64,000 bases of DNA from Clavibacter capsici (GTDB taxonomy: Bacteria; Actinomycetota; Actinomycetes; Actinomycetales; Microbacteriaceae): assembly GCF_001280205.1 (NCBI RefSeq), contig NZ_CP012573.1, forward strand, positions 744,001 through 808,000, given 5' to 3'. How positions within the stretch are numbered: position 1 is the first letter of the stretch; the number at the start of each line of letters is the position of its first letter. Positions 28,805 through 40,283 of the stretch are shown one piece after another. The translations under genes were made by a program, and so were the position numbers. The notes beneath the pieces were generated by a model. It did no database searches. It was not told where the DNA came from and saw nothing but the letters and a program-made list of their open reading frames with translations.

Positions 28805-29283
28805 CCCGCACGCGCTCCACGACCCTCATCGCCCTCCTCATCGCGGGCGCGGCCGTCGGCTGGTTCGCGGAGAACGCGCTCCTCATGAGCGGCCAGGCTC
28901 TCCTCATCCCGCCGCTCACGCTCGGCGCGACCCTCCTCATCGTCGGGATCGTGCTGATCGCCCTGGCCTGGCCCATCCGGCAGACCACGCGCGGTCGTCG
29001 ACCCGGCCGCGTCGACCCGTTCCGCGCCACGCGCGTCGTCCTGCTCGCCAAGGCGTCCGCGCTCGCGGGCGCGCTGCTCGCCGGGATCACCGGGGGAGTG
29101 CTCGCCTTCGTGCTGGCGCGGCCCGTGCTGCCCGGCGCGTCCTCCGTCGGGCTGGCGGTGGCCGGTACGGTGGGAGCCGTCGTCCTCCTCGTCGCCGGGC
29201 TGGTCGCCGAGCACTGGTGCACGGTCCCGCCCGACGACCGGGACGACCCGCGCCCGGGGGATCCGGCGCGCGAGGCCTCGTAG
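28801..29283 (+). CDS. DUF3180 membrane protein
   Basis: A 160-residue protein with four membrane segments (about 9-22, 36-58, 78-103, 112-132). It belongs to the actinobacterial DUF3180 family, whose genes habitually follow folK; the function is not known. The GTG start overlaps the folBK stop. The acidic C-terminus (CTVPPDDRDDPRPGDP) should face the cytoplasm. Confidence 0.85.
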   Translation: MTRTRSTTLIALLIAGAAVGWFAENALLMSGQALLIPPLTLGATLLIVGIVLIALAWPIRQTTRGRRPGRVDPFRATRVVLLAKASALAGALLAGITGGVLAFVLARPVLPGASSVGLAVAGTVGAVVLLVAGLVAEHWCTVPPDDRDDPRPGDPAREAS

Positions 29284-29306
29284 CACCGCACCACCGGAGG
29301 AGCACC

Positions 29307-29795
29307 GTGACCGCGAACGTCGACCCGCACGGCGTCCAGTGGCGCCGCGTCTCCCCGCGCCTCGTCGGCGTCGAGCTGGTGGGCGGCGTGATCACCGCCC
29401 TCGTCCTCGGCGGCATCGCGGCGTTCCTCTTCTCCGTCGACGCACCGGGGTGGCTGCCGATCGTGCTCGGCGCCGCCGCGCTCATCGAGCTGGTCGTGAC
29501 CCTCGTGGTCGTCCCGCGCCGCGTCCGCGCGATGGGGTACCAGCTGCGCGACGACGACCTCGTCTTCCGCCGCGGCATCATGTGGACGCGCATCGTCGCC
29601 GTCCCGTACGGCCGGATGCAGCTCGTCGACATCACGCGCGGCCCCGTCGGCCGCGTCCTCGGCCTCGCCGACCTCAAGCTCGTGACGGCGGCGGCGTCGG
29701 CGAGCATCCAGATCCCCGGCCTCGCGAACGCCGACGCCGAGGAGCTCCGCGACCGTCTGGTGGCCCTCGCCGAGACGCGTCGGGCCGGGCTGTGA
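29307..29795 (+). CDS. Bacterial PH-domain (bPH2) membrane protein, YdbS-like
   Basis: A 162-residue protein with two membrane segments (about 22-45 and 50-68), then one bPH2 domain (GYQLRDDDLVFRRGIMWTRIVAVPYGRMQLVDITRGPVGRVLGLADLKLVTA). GGAGGAG precedes the GTG start. It overlaps the next gene, a larger YdbT-like protein. The two form the common bacterial YdbS/YdbT pair of unknown molecular role; in Bacillus the pair has been linked to resistance to antimicrobial peptides. Confidence 0.85.
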   Translation: MTANVDPHGVQWRRVSPRLVGVELVGGVITALVLGGIAAFLFSVDAPGWLPIVLGAAALIELVVTLVVVPRRVRAMGYQLRDDDLVFRRGIMWTRIVAVPYGRMQLVDITRGPVGRVLGLADLKLVTAAASASIQIPGLANADAEELRDRLVALAETRRAGL

Positions 29796-31624
29796 CCGAC
29801 CAGGCGCCCGAGGATCCGGCCGCCCGGGTCCCCGCGTCCTCCGCGTCTCCCGCGGCGGACGCCGACCCCGCGCCCGCGATCCCCGCCGCCGAGGCGCGCA
29901 TCGCCGAGGAGCTCACCGACGGCGGCTGGCACCGCCTCCACCCGGCCACGCCCCTGCTGCGCGGCGGCGTCGTCTTCCTGCTCGCGATCGGCTTCCTCGT
30001 CTCCTCCCTCCGCGAGCAGATCGTGGAGCGCTTCGTCCCCGGCCGGGACCAGGCCGACGGCGAGTCCGACCTCATCCCGTTGCTCGTCGAGTCGGGCGCC
30101 CTCATCTGGGTGATCCTCGGCCTCCTCGCCTTCACGCTCCTCGCGGTCGGCATCTCCTACCTGTCGTGGCGGATGCACACGTTCCGGGTCACCGAGGAGA
30201 CCGTCGAGGTGCGCAGCGGGATCCTGTCGCGCACCAACAGGCGGGCCCGGCTCGACCGGATCCAGGGCGTGGGCATCACGCGGCCCCTCGTCGCGCGGCT
30301 GATCGGCGCGGCGAAGCTCGAGATCCAGGTCGCGGGCAACGACGCGAACCTCCCGCTGCACTACCTGCGCTCGCGCGACGCCGACGCGTTCCGCCTCCGC
30401 GTGCTGCGGCTCGCGTCCGGGGCGCGCGCCGAGGCGGCCGGATCCGCGTCCGCCGCCCACGGCGCCCCCGGGACCGCCCCGCGCGGCTTCGTCGGCGCGC
30501 GCGTCGACGAGTTCCTCGCGCCCGAGCTCGACCCGGACGCGGCCCCGCCGCAGTCGGTCGTGCGCATCCCCATCCCGCGCCTCGTCGGCGCCGTGCTGCT
30601 GTCCGCGCCCACCGTGCTCCTCGTGCTGTTCGTGGTCGTCGGGATCCCGCTCATCGTGCGCTTCGAGGCCTGGTACCTGCTCGTGCCGCTGCTGCCGACG
30701 CTCCTCGGGTCCGCCGGCTTCTTCGTCCGGCGCATCACCCGCTCGCTGCGCTACAGCGTGGCGGGCACGCCCGACGGCGTGCGCGTCGGCTTCGGCCTCC
30801 TCTCGACGAGCAACGACACCATCCCGCCCGGCCGGATCCACGCGGTCGAGGTCGTGCAGCCGCTGCTCTGGCGCGCGGCCGGCTGGTGGGAGATCCGCAT
30901 CACGCGCGCCTCGCACTCGTCCGCGCCGGGGGCGGCCGGGCAGCAGAACACGTCGATCCTCCCGGTGGGCGACCGCCGCGACGTCGACCGCGTCCTCGGC
31001 CTCGTCCTGCCGCAGCTGGTGGGCGAGGACGCGCTCGCGCTCATCGGCACGGGCATGACGGGCCGGGGCGGCGCCGACGACGGCTTCACGACGTCGCCGC
31101 GCCGCGCCTGGATCCTCAAGCCGTTCTCGTGGCGGCGCACCGGCTTCGCGGTCGACGACTCCGCGTTCCTCGTCCGCCGGGGCGTGATCTGGCGCCGCCT
31201 GGTCGTCGTGCCGCACGCCCGCACGCAGGGCGTCGACCTCACGCAGGGCCCGATCGACCGCCGGCTCGACCTCGTCTCCGTGCGCGCCGCCACCGTCGCG
31301 GGCCCGGTGGACACCCGGCTCGGCGCCATCGACCGCGCCACGGGCGTCGAGCTGTCGACCCGGCTGATCGCCGCGGCCGTCGCCTCCGCCCGGGCCGACA
31401 CCTCCGCGCGCTGGGGCGCCGAGGCGGCGAGCTGGCCGGCGCCCGGGTCGGCAGCGGCGTGCGCTCCCGGCGCCCCGGATCCCGCGACGGCTCCCGCCGC
31501 GGATCCCGCTCCTGCTCCTGGGACGGCCCCCGACGCCTCGATGGACGACGGCGTCCCGACTGAGACGGCACCCGAGACCCCGTCCGCCCCGCGCCACCGA
31601 TCCACCCCCGAGGACCCCGCATGA
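29792..31624 (+). CDS. Multi-bPH2 membrane protein, YdbT-like
   Basis: A 610-residue protein with three bPH2 repeats. The first follows two membrane segments (HTFRVTEETVEVRSGILSRTNRRARLDRIQGVGI, about 129-162). The second follows two more (YSVAGTPDGVRVGFGLLSTSNDTIPPGRIHAVEV). The third is near residues 445-530 (FLVRRGVIWRRLVVVPHARTQGVDLTQG). The C-terminus is a disordered Ala/Pro-rich tail. It overlaps the YdbS-like gene by four bases and the next gene likewise, so the trio is one operon unit. Confidence 0.85.
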   Translation: MTDQAPEDPAARVPASSASPAADADPAPAIPAAEARIAEELTDGGWHRLHPATPLLRGGVVFLLAIGFLVSSLREQIVERFVPGRDQADGESDLIPLLVESGALIWVILGLLAFTLLAVGISYLSWRMHTFRVTEETVEVRSGILSRTNRRARLDRIQGVGITRPLVARLIGAAKLEIQVAGNDANLPLHYLRSRDADAFRLRVLRLASGARAEAAGSASAAHGAPGTAPRGFVGARVDEFLAPELDPDAAPPQSVVRIPIPRLVGAVLLSAPTVLLVLFVVVGIPLIVRFEAWYLLVPLLPTLLGSAGFFVRRITRSLRYSVAGTPDGVRVGFGLLSTSNDTIPPGRIHAVEVVQPLLWRAAGWWEIRITRASHSSAPGAAGQQNTSILPVGDRRDVDRVLGLVLPQLVGEDALALIGTGMTGRGGADDGFTTSPRRAWILKPFSWRRTGFAVDDSAFLVRRGVIWRRLVVVPHARTQGVDLTQGPIDRRLDLVSVRAATVAGPVDTRLGAIDRATGVELSTRLIAAAVASARADTSARWGAEAASWPAPGSAAACAPGAPDPATAPAADPAPAPGTAPDASMDDGVPTETAPETPSAPRHRSTPEDPA

Positions 31625-32382
31625 CCGCCCCCTCCCAGCGCTCCGGCCGCCTCGGCGTCGGCATCATCGGCGCCGGCCGCGTCGGCCCCGTCCTCGGCAT
31701 GGCGCTCGCGGGCGCCGGCCACGCCATCACGGGTATCTCCGCGCTCTCCGAGGCCAGCCGCGAGCGCGCGGAGACGATGCTGCCGGACGTGCCCGTGCTC
31801 GAGATCCCCGAGATCGTGGAGCGCAGCGAGCTCGTGATCCTCGCCGTCCCCGACGCCGAGCTCCCCGGCCTCGTCTCCGGCCTCGCCGCGACGGGCGCGT
31901 GGCAGGCGGGCCAGCTGGTGATGCACACGTCGGCCGCGCACGGGGTCCAGGTGCTGGCGCCCGCGTTCGCCGCCGGGATCATCCCGCTCGCCATCCACCC
32001 GGCGATGTCGTTCACCGGCACGAGCATGGACCTCAGCCGCATGCTCGACAGCTGGTTCGCCGTGACCGCCCCCGCGCCCGTGCTCCCCATCGCGCAGGTG
32101 CTGGTGGTGGAGATGGGCGGGGAGCCCGTCGTCGTGGAGGAGCGGGACCGCGCGGCCTACGCGGAGGCCATCGCCACCGCGACCACGTTCTCCACCGCGA
32201 TCGTCGACCAGGCCGCCGGCCTCCTCGCGGGCATCGGCGTGGAGGAGCCCGGCCGCGTGCTCGGCCCGCTGATCCGCTCCGCCGTCGACGACGCCCTCCG
32301 CCGCTCCTCCGCGGCCGGCGGCGCGCGCCTCACCACGGGCGACGTCCCGCGGCCGACGGACGACGGGCCCGACGCGCACTAA
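31621..32382 (+). CDS. Rossmann-like/DUF2520 protein next to panC
   Basis: A 253-residue protein. The N-terminal NAD(P)-binding fold has GVGIIGAGRVGPVLGMAL (about 12-29), and SELVILAVPDAELPGLV and GQLVMHTSAAHG follow. The C-terminal DUF2520 helical domain has IHPAMSFTG and AAYAEAIATATTFSTAIVDQA. The layout resembles 6-phosphogluconate dehydrogenase-like and ketopantoate reductase folds. Genes of this family commonly precede panC in actinobacteria, so a pantothenate link such as ketopantoate reduction is a reasonable guess but unproven. The ATG overlaps the preceding stop. Confidence 0.8.
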   Translation: MTAPSQRSGRLGVGIIGAGRVGPVLGMALAGAGHAITGISALSEASRERAETMLPDVPVLEIPEIVERSELVILAVPDAELPGLVSGLAATGAWQAGQLVMHTSAAHGVQVLAPAFAAGIIPLAIHPAMSFTGTSMDLSRMLDSWFAVTAPAPVLPIAQVLVVEMGGEPVVVEERDRAAYAEAIATATTFSTAIVDQAAGLLAGIGVEEPGRVLGPLIRSAVDDALRRSSAAGGARLTTGDVPRPTDDGPDAH

Positions 32383-32423
32383 CCTGGTGCGTCCGCGTCC
32401 CGAGCCCCGAGGAGCACCACGGC

Positions 32424-33302
32424 ATGACGATCCCCGCGCCCACCGTCGTCACCGGCATCGCCGAGCTGCGCGCCCGCGTGCGCGACCACCGCGCCGCCCG
32501 CGCCGCGGCGGGCGAGGAGGCCGTGGTCGTGCTCGTCCCCACGATGGGCGCGCTGCACGAGGGCCACCTGGCGCACGCGCGCCGGGCCCGCGAGCTCGGA
32601 TCCCTCGTGGTCGTCTCGATCTTCGTCAACCCGCTGCAGTTCGGCGCGGGCGAGGACCTCGACGCCTACCCCCGCACGCTCGACGCCGACGTGGAGGCGC
32701 TCGCCGCCACGGGCGTCGACCTCGTCTTCGCGCCGTCCGCGGCCGAGATGTACCCGGACGGACCCGCGCGCATCCGCGTCACCGGCGGATCCGTCGCCCT
32801 CGCGCTCGAGGGCCGCTCCCGCCCCGGCCACTTCGACGGCATGCTCACCGTCGTGGCGAAGCTGCTCCACGTCGTCGCCCCCGACGTCGCCACGTTCGGC
32901 CGCAAGGACGCCCAGCAGCTGCACCTCGTGCGCCGCATGGTGCGCGACCTCGACCTGCCCGTCCGCATCGAGGAGCTGCCCACCGTCCGCGAGCCCGACG
33001 GCCTCGCCCTCTCCAGCCGCAACCGCTACCTCGACGACCGCGAGCGCCGCGCCGCCCGCGTCATCCCGGCCGCGCTCGAGGCCGCCCAGAGCGCGGGATC
33101 CCGCGGCATCGACGCGGTCATCGCCGCCGCGCAGTCGGTCGTCATGGGGGAGCCCGCCGTGGCGCTCGACTACTTCCAGGTGGTGGATCCCGCCACCTTC
33201 GAGCCCGTCGACGACGGCTACCGCGGCGCGGCCCTCGCCGTCGTCGCGGCCCGCGTCGGCACCACGCGCCTCATCGACAACGAGACCGTCGTCATCGCCT
33301 GA
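32424..33302 (+). CDS. panC: Pantothenate synthetase
   Basis: A 292-residue enzyme that condenses pantoate with beta-alanine using ATP. It has VPTMGALHEGHLAHARRAR (nucleotidyltransferase HxGH as HEGH), VSIFVNPLQFGAGEDL, GHFDGMLTVVAKLL, FGRKDAQQ and LSSRNRYLDDRER, all of the family blocks. GAGGAG lies 10 bases before the ATG. No panB or panD is in the window. Confidence 0.95.
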   Translation: MTIPAPTVVTGIAELRARVRDHRAARAAAGEEAVVVLVPTMGALHEGHLAHARRARELGSLVVVSIFVNPLQFGAGEDLDAYPRTLDADVEALAATGVDLVFAPSAAEMYPDGPARIRVTGGSVALALEGRSRPGHFDGMLTVVAKLLHVVAPDVATFGRKDAQQLHLVRRMVRDLDLPVRIEELPTVREPDGLALSSRNRYLDDRERRAARVIPAALEAAQSAGSRGIDAVIAAAQSVVMGEPAVALDYFQVVDPATFEPVDDGYRGAALAVVAARVGTTRLIDNETVVIA

Positions 33303-33428
33303 CCCGCCCGTGGGTGCCGCACCGGCCCCCGTCCGCCTGGCCGTGCCCGGCCCCCGCCCGCACCTGCGAGAATCGACGGGAGGCCGCTCGGCCGCACGCC
33401 CCTTCGACCCGCGAGGATCCGCCCGCAC

Positions 33429-34964
33429 ATGACCGACAGCCCCGGAACGCCCGCGACCACCGCCACGCCCGCCGACGTGGAGGGGTCCGCCGAGGACATC
33501 GCCGAGCAGAAGGCCGTGCGCCTCGCCAAGCGCGCCCGCCTCAACGCCCAGGGCGGTCCCGGCGAGGGCGCGTACCCCGTGCAGGTCCCGGTCACCACCA
33601 CGATCCCCGCGGTCCGCGCCGAGTTCGGCCACCTCGAGCCCGGCGAGGAGACCGACCACGTCGTCGGCATCGCCGGCCGCGTCGTCCACTTCCGCAACAC
33701 CGGGAAGCTCTGCTTCGCCACGCTCCAGGCGGGCGACGGCACGCGCATCCAGGCCATGATCTCGCTGGCCGAGGTCGGCGACGAGTCGCTCGCCGCGTGG
33801 AAGGAGCTCGTCGACCTGGGTGACCACGTCTTCGTCGCCGGCCGCGTCATCGCGAGCCGCAAGGGCGAGCTGTCGATCATGGCCACCGAGTGGCGCATCG
33901 CGTCGAAGGCCCTGCTGCCGCTGCCGAACCTGCACTCCGAGCTCTCCGACGAGACGCGCGTCCGCAGCCGCTACCTCGACCTCATCGTGCGCGACCAGGC
34001 CCGCAGGAACGTCCTCGACCGCGCGAAGGTGAACGCCTCGATGCGCGAGACGTTCCGGAAGCGCGGCTACGTCGAGGTCGAGACGCCCATGCTGCAGGTG
34101 ATGCACGGCGGCGCCTCCGCCCGCCCGTTCGTCACGCACTCCAACGCGTTCGACACCGAGATGTACCTCCGCATCGCGCCCGAGCTGTACCTCAAGCGCG
34201 CGGTGGTCGGCGGCATCGACCGCGTCTTCGAGATCAACCGCAACTTCCGCAACGAGGGCGCCGACTCCACGCACAGCCCCGAGTTCGCGATGCTCGAGGC
34301 CTACGAGGCCTACGGCGACTACACGTCCATCGCCGAGCTCACCCAGACGCTCGTGCAGGACGCGGCCATGGCCGTCGCCGGCAGCCACGTCGTCACGTGG
34401 GCCGACGGCACCGAGTACGACCTCGGCGGCGAGTGGGACCGGATCTCCATGTACGGCTCGCTGAGCGAGGCCGCGGGCGTCGAGATCACCCCCGCCACCA
34501 CCGTCGACGAGCTGCAGGCCATCGCGGACCGCGAGGGCGTCGTCGTGCCGCTGAGCACGCACGGCAAGCTCGTCGAGGAGCTCTGGGAGCACTTCGTGAA
34601 GGGCTCCCTGGAGCGCCCCACGTTCGTGCTCGACTTCCCCGTGGAGACGTCGCCCCTCACGCGCGCGCACCGCTCGATCGAGGGCGTCGTCGAGAAGTGG
34701 GACCTCTACATCCGCGGCTTCGAGCTGGCCACCGGCTACTCCGAGCTCGTGGATCCCGTCGTGCAGCGCGAGCGCTTCGTCGACCAGGCCCGCCAGTCGG
34801 CCCGCGGCGACGACGAGGCCATGCCGCTGGACGAGGAGTTCCTCCGCGCGCTCGAGCACGGCATGCCGCCGTCGGGCGGCATGGGCATGGGGGTCGACCG
34901 GCTCCTCATGGCCATCACGGGCCTCGGCATCCGCGACACCATCCTGTTCCCCCTAGTGAAGTAG
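33429..34964 (+). CDS. lysS: Lysyl-tRNA synthetase (class II)
   Basis: A 511-residue enzyme that charges tRNA-Lys. An OB-fold anticodon domain ([25 protein letters not shown], about 78-102) precedes the class II core with motif 1 ([14 protein letters not shown]), motif 2 ([24 protein letters not shown]) and motif 3 ([16 protein letters not shown]). The 50-residue N-terminal extension is acidic and Thr/Ala-rich, as in related actinobacteria. It is followed within five bases by a 41-residue membrane protein. Confidence 0.97.
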   Translation: MTDSPGTPATTATPADVEGSAEDIAEQKAVRLAKRARLNAQGGPGEGAYPVQVPVTTTIPAVRAEFGHLEPGEETDHVVGIAGRVVHFRNTGKLCFATLQAGDGTRIQAMISLAEVGDESLAAWKELVDLGDHVFVAGRVIASRKGELSIMATEWRIASKALLPLPNLHSELSDETRVRSRYLDLIVRDQARRNVLDRAKVNASMRETFRKRGYVEVETPMLQVMHGGASARPFVTHSNAFDTEMYLRIAPELYLKRAVVGGIDRVFEINRNFRNEGADSTHSPEFAMLEAYEAYGDYTSIAELTQTLVQDAAMAVAGSHVVTWADGTEYDLGGEWDRISMYGSLSEAAGVEITPATTVDELQAIADREGVVVPLSTHGKLVEELWEHFVKGSLERPTFVLDFPVETSPLTRAHRSIEGVVEKWDLYIRGFELATGYSELVDPVVQRERFVDQARQSARGDDEAMPLDEEFLRALEHGMPPSGGMGMGVDRLLMAITGLGIRDTILFPLVK

Positions 34965-34969
34965 GCATC

Positions 34970-35095
34970 ATGCCCCTCGGCCCCAACGGCACCGACCCCA
35001 AGAAGCCCACCACCGCGCGCTACGCGCTCTGGATCATCGTCGGCGGCATCGCCGTCGTCATGATCGGCCAGGGCGTCGTCGGCATCCTCACCTAG
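34970..35095 (+). CDS. Small membrane protein (41 aa)
   Basis: Polar N-terminus (MPLGPNGTDPKKPTTAR) followed by one membrane segment (YALWIIVGGIAVVMIGQGVVGIL). It lies five bases after lysS and should be translated with it. No family can be named; many actinobacteria have a small membrane ORF here. Composition and placement, not homology, support it. Confidence 0.6.
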   Translation: MPLGPNGTDPKKPTTARYALWIIVGGIAVVMIGQGVVGILT

Positions 35096-35116
35096 AGCGC
35101 GGCGTATCCTTCTCGC

Positions 35117-35299
35117 ATGGATGCTTTCTGGGCGAGCGCGATCTGGTCGATCCTCCCCACCCTCGGCGTGGGGCTGATCTTCTGGTTCATCATGCGCGCC
35201 GTCATCCAGGCGGACAAGCAGGAGCGCAAGGCCTACGCCGCCATCGAGGCCAAGGAGCGCGCCCGCATGGGCGTCCCCGCGCCCGACGCCGACCGCTAG
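35117..35299 (+). CDS. Small membrane protein (60 aa)
   Basis: One N-terminal membrane segment (IWSILPTLGVGLIFWFIMRAVI, about 9-30) then a charged, helical, Lys/Glu/Arg-rich tail (DKQERKAYAAIEAKERARMG). TATCCT (35105-35110) ends seven bases before the ATG, so the message may be leaderless. It is found between lysS and clpC in this lineage; its function is unknown. Confidence 0.7.
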   Translation: MDAFWASAIWSILPTLGVGLIFWFIMRAVIQADKQERKAYAAIEAKERARMGVPAPDADR

Positions 35300-35353
35300 C
35301 GGAGCCCGCTCCGCGCCTCGGCCCCGGGCTCGATCCGCCGCCTCGCGCATCGC

Positions 35354-35371
35354 GTCACGCCCACGGCGAAC
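35354..35371. promoter_or_regulatory. ClgR-type operator upstream of clpC
   Basis: CGCCCACGGCGAAC (35358-35371) fits the core of the ClgR consensus known from Corynebacterium and Streptomyces (CGCYNANRGCGWWS) at every position. On the minus strand it reads GTTCGC-N5-GCG. It lies about 85 bases before the clpC start, with a TACATA -10 candidate at 35407-35412. ClgR activates clp genes under proteotoxic stress, so activation is expected. Confidence 0.65.
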
Positions 35372-35452
35372 AGGGGCATGCACTCCTCGGACCCGTCGTT
35401 ACTCTCTACATATCGGCGCCGGCCCCCTGCCCCGGTGCCCAGGGAGATACAG

Positions 35453-37963
<2,511 letters not shown>

Positions 37964-37977
37964 TCCCGCACGACCAC

Positions 37978-38015
37978 GACGGCCCGTCGTCCCCGAGAGG
38001 GGGCGGCGGGCCGTC
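37978..38015 (+). terminator. clpC terminator
   Basis: A 17-bp stem (two G-T pairs) with a GAGA loop, 37978-37994 pairing with 37999-38015, begins 15 bases after the clpC stop. Confidence 0.8.
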
Positions 38016-38120
38016 GCCGTGCGCGCGGGCTGCGCGTGTCCTCCATCCCGCTGTCGCCCGCTGCGGACGCGGGCCAGGATGGACGGGGGCGGAACCGCCC
38101 CACGAAGGAGATGCCAGCTG

Positions 38121-39008
38121 ATGAGAATCGCCGTCACCGGGGGCTCGGGCAAGCTCGGCCGCCACGTCGTCGCCGACCTGCGCGCCCACGGCCACGAGGT
38201 CACCAACATCGACCAGGTGGGGGAGCGCGGATCCGGCTACGTCCGCGTCGACACCACCGACTACGGGCAGGTGGTCGACGCCCTGTTCGGCGTCCAGGAC
38301 CTGCACGACGGGTTCGACGCGATCGTGCACCTCGCCGCGATCCCGGCCCCCGCGATCCTGAGCGACGTGGCCACGTTCCACAACAACATGCTCACGAGCT
38401 TCAACGTCTTCCAGGCCGCGCGCCGGGCGGGCATCACGAAGATCGTCTACGCGTCCAGCGAGACCGTGCTCGGCCTGCCGTTCGACGTGCCGCCGCCGTA
38501 CATCCCCGTCGACGAGGAGTACCCCGCGCAGCCCAACAGCACCTACTCGCTCGTGAAGCACCTCGAGGAGCAGATGGCCATCGAGCTGTGCCGCTGGGAT
38601 CCCGAGCTGCAGGTCACCGCGCTCCGCTTCTCCAACGTCATGGACGTCGACGACTACGACGAGTTCCCGGGCTTCGACGACGACGCGCTCGCGCGCAAGT
38701 GGAACCTGTGGGGCTACATCGACGGCCGCGACGGCGCGCAGGCCGTCCGCAAGGCGCTCGAGCACGACGGGCGCGGCTTCGACCGCTTCATCGTCGCGAA
38801 CGCCGACACCGTGATGAGCCGCTCGTCGGACGAGCTCGCCGCCGAGGTGTTCCCCGGCGTCGAGGTCACCAAGGAGCTGGGCGAGCACGAGACGCTGCTG
38901 TCCATCGACAAGGCCCGCCGGATCCTCGGCTACGAGCCCGAGCACACCTGGCGCGACCACGCGCCGGCCACCACGGGCGACGACCCTGTCGCCGGGCACC
39001 CGTCGTGA
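38121..39008 (+). CDS. NAD(P)-dependent epimerase/dehydratase (extended SDR)
   Basis: A 295-residue Rossmann-fold protein with the motif VTGGSGKLG (about 5-13), DAIVHLAAIPAP, and the catalytic triad region SSETVLG with YSLVKHLEEQ (YxxxK). It resembles UDP-sugar epimerase/uronate dehydrogenase-like SDRs. GAAGGAG lies 10 bases before the ATG. The stop overlaps the GTG of an aldo/keto reductase, suggesting joint action on a sugar or carbonyl substrate that cannot be named. Confidence 0.85.
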   Translation: MRIAVTGGSGKLGRHVVADLRAHGHEVTNIDQVGERGSGYVRVDTTDYGQVVDALFGVQDLHDGFDAIVHLAAIPAPAILSDVATFHNNMLTSFNVFQAARRAGITKIVYASSETVLGLPFDVPPPYIPVDEEYPAQPNSTYSLVKHLEEQMAIELCRWDPELQVTALRFSNVMDVDDYDEFPGFDDDALARKWNLWGYIDGRDGAQAVRKALEHDGRGFDRFIVANADTVMSRSSDELAAEVFPGVEVTKELGEHETLLSIDKARRILGYEPEHTWRDHAPATTGDDPVAGHPS

Positions 39009-39982
39009 GGTACGTGAGGCTGGGCAGCACCGGGACCGAGGTCTCCGCGATCGCCCTCGGCTGCATGAGCTACGGCGAGCCGACGCGCGGCAACCACGCG
39101 TGGACGCTCTCCGAGGAGGACTCGATCCCGCTCATCCGGCGCGCGGTCGAGCTCGGGATCACCTTCTTCGACACCGCCAACGTCTACTCCGACGGGTCGA
39201 GCGAGGAGATCACGGGCCGCGCCCTGAAGGCGATGACCACGCGCGAGGAGGTGGTCATCGCCACCAAGGTGCACGGCGCCATGGGGGAGGGGCCGAACTC
39301 GCGCGGGCTGTCGCGGAAGCACATCATGTGGCAGATCGACGAGAGCCTCCGCCGGCTGGGGACCGACTACGTGGACCTCTACCAGATCCACCGCTTCGAC
39401 CCGGCAACGCCGCTCGAGGAGACGCTCGAGGCGCTCGACGACCTCGTGAGGGCCGGCAAGGTGCGCTACCTCGGCGCCTCGTCCATGGACGCCTGGCGGT
39501 TCTCGAAGGCGCTGCACCTGCAGCGGGCGAACGGCTGGGCGCGGTTCGTCACGATGCAGGACCACTACAACCTCGTCAACCGCGAGGAGGAGCGGGAGAT
39601 GCTGCCCCTCTGCGCCGACGAGGGCGTGGGATCCCTGCCGTGGAGCCCGCTCGCGCGCGGTCGCCTCACCCGCGACTGGGACGCGTCGACCGCCCGCAGC
39701 GAGACCGACGAGTTCGGGTCGACGCTCTACGCCGCGCAGGAGGACTCGGACCGCCAGGTGGCAGCCGCGGTGGCGGACGTCGCCGAGGCGCGCGGGGTCC
39801 CGCGCGCGCAGGTGGCGCTCGCGTGGGTGTCCCGCAACCCCGTCGTGACCGCGCCCATCGTGGGCGGCACGAAGGTGTCGCACATCGAGGACGCGGTCGC
39901 CTCGCTCGACATCGAGCTCACGGACGACGAGGTCACCCTGCTCGAGGAGCGCTACGTGCCGCACGCGGTCGTCGGCTACTGA
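39005..39982 (+). CDS. Aldo/keto reductase
   Basis: A 325-residue (beta/alpha)8 NADPH-dependent reductase. FFDTANVYSDGSSEEITGRAL holds the catalytic Asp and Tyr, ATKVHGAMG the Lys, and YQIHRFDPATP the His. Cofactor residues appear in SPLARGRL and in the C-terminal IVGGTKVSHIEDAVASL. It is of the YhdN/AKR11-13-like type with an unspecified substrate. The GTG start overlaps the epimerase stop. Confidence 0.92.
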   Translation: MRYVRLGSTGTEVSAIALGCMSYGEPTRGNHAWTLSEEDSIPLIRRAVELGITFFDTANVYSDGSSEEITGRALKAMTTREEVVIATKVHGAMGEGPNSRGLSRKHIMWQIDESLRRLGTDYVDLYQIHRFDPATPLEETLEALDDLVRAGKVRYLGASSMDAWRFSKALHLQRANGWARFVTMQDHYNLVNREEEREMLPLCADEGVGSLPWSPLARGRLTRDWDASTARSETDEFGSTLYAAQEDSDRQVAAAVADVAEARGVPRAQVALAWVSRNPVVTAPIVGGTKVSHIEDAVASLDIELTDDEVTLLEERYVPHAVVGY

Positions 39983-40012
39983 CCGCTCCGGGGATCGCCC
40001 GCGCCCGTCGAC

Positions 40013-40042
40013 TTGCGCGGGCGGTCCTCCGTCCCCTACTCT
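40013..40042 (+). promoter_or_regulatory. Promoter of the rplJ-rplL operon
   Basis: TTGCGC (40013-40018), 18 bases, TACTCT (40037-40042). Transcription would start near 40049, giving a leader of about 235 nt ahead of rplJ. Confidence 0.65.
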
Positions 40043-40048
40043 GATCGA

Positions 40049-40140
40049 AGCCACAGACCGCTGGTCGTCGGCGTGCCTCCGCGAGGGGATGCGCCGGACG
40101 AAGGTTCACTCAGGTGAAGGCCCGCGCAGGTGATCGAAGC
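40049..40140 (+). promoter_or_regulatory. Ribosomal protein L10 leader (autoregulatory RNA)
   Basis: The leader begins with CAGACCGCTGGTCGTCGGCG, then GACGAAGG and GCCCGCGCAGGTGATCGAAGC. These blocks resemble the L10-binding leader found before rplJ across actinobacteria, where the L10-L12 complex binds a kink-turn and represses its own operon. The assignment rests on position and block similarity from memory; no covariance search was done. Confidence 0.6.
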
Positions 40141-40179
40141 AAGAACCGCGCACGCCCCGAGGGCCTGCGCGTCACTCCC

Positions 40180-40208
40180 GCTCCGGCCTCCTGTGCCGGA
40201 GCGTTTCT
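40180..40208 (+). terminator. Attenuator hairpin in the rplJ leader
   Basis: GCTCCGGC (40180-40187) and GCCGGAGC (40195-40202) form a perfect 8-bp stem with a 7-nt loop, followed by GTTTCT. It is one of the few hairpins in the window with a T-rich tail. It lies in the leader 75 bases before rplJ, as expected of an attenuator. Confidence 0.65.
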
Positions 40209-40283
40209 CATGTGTGCAGCCGGGGGCTGCCAGCACCCCGCCCCGCTTCCGCGGTGTCGGGGAACCACGTGATAAGGAGTGCC

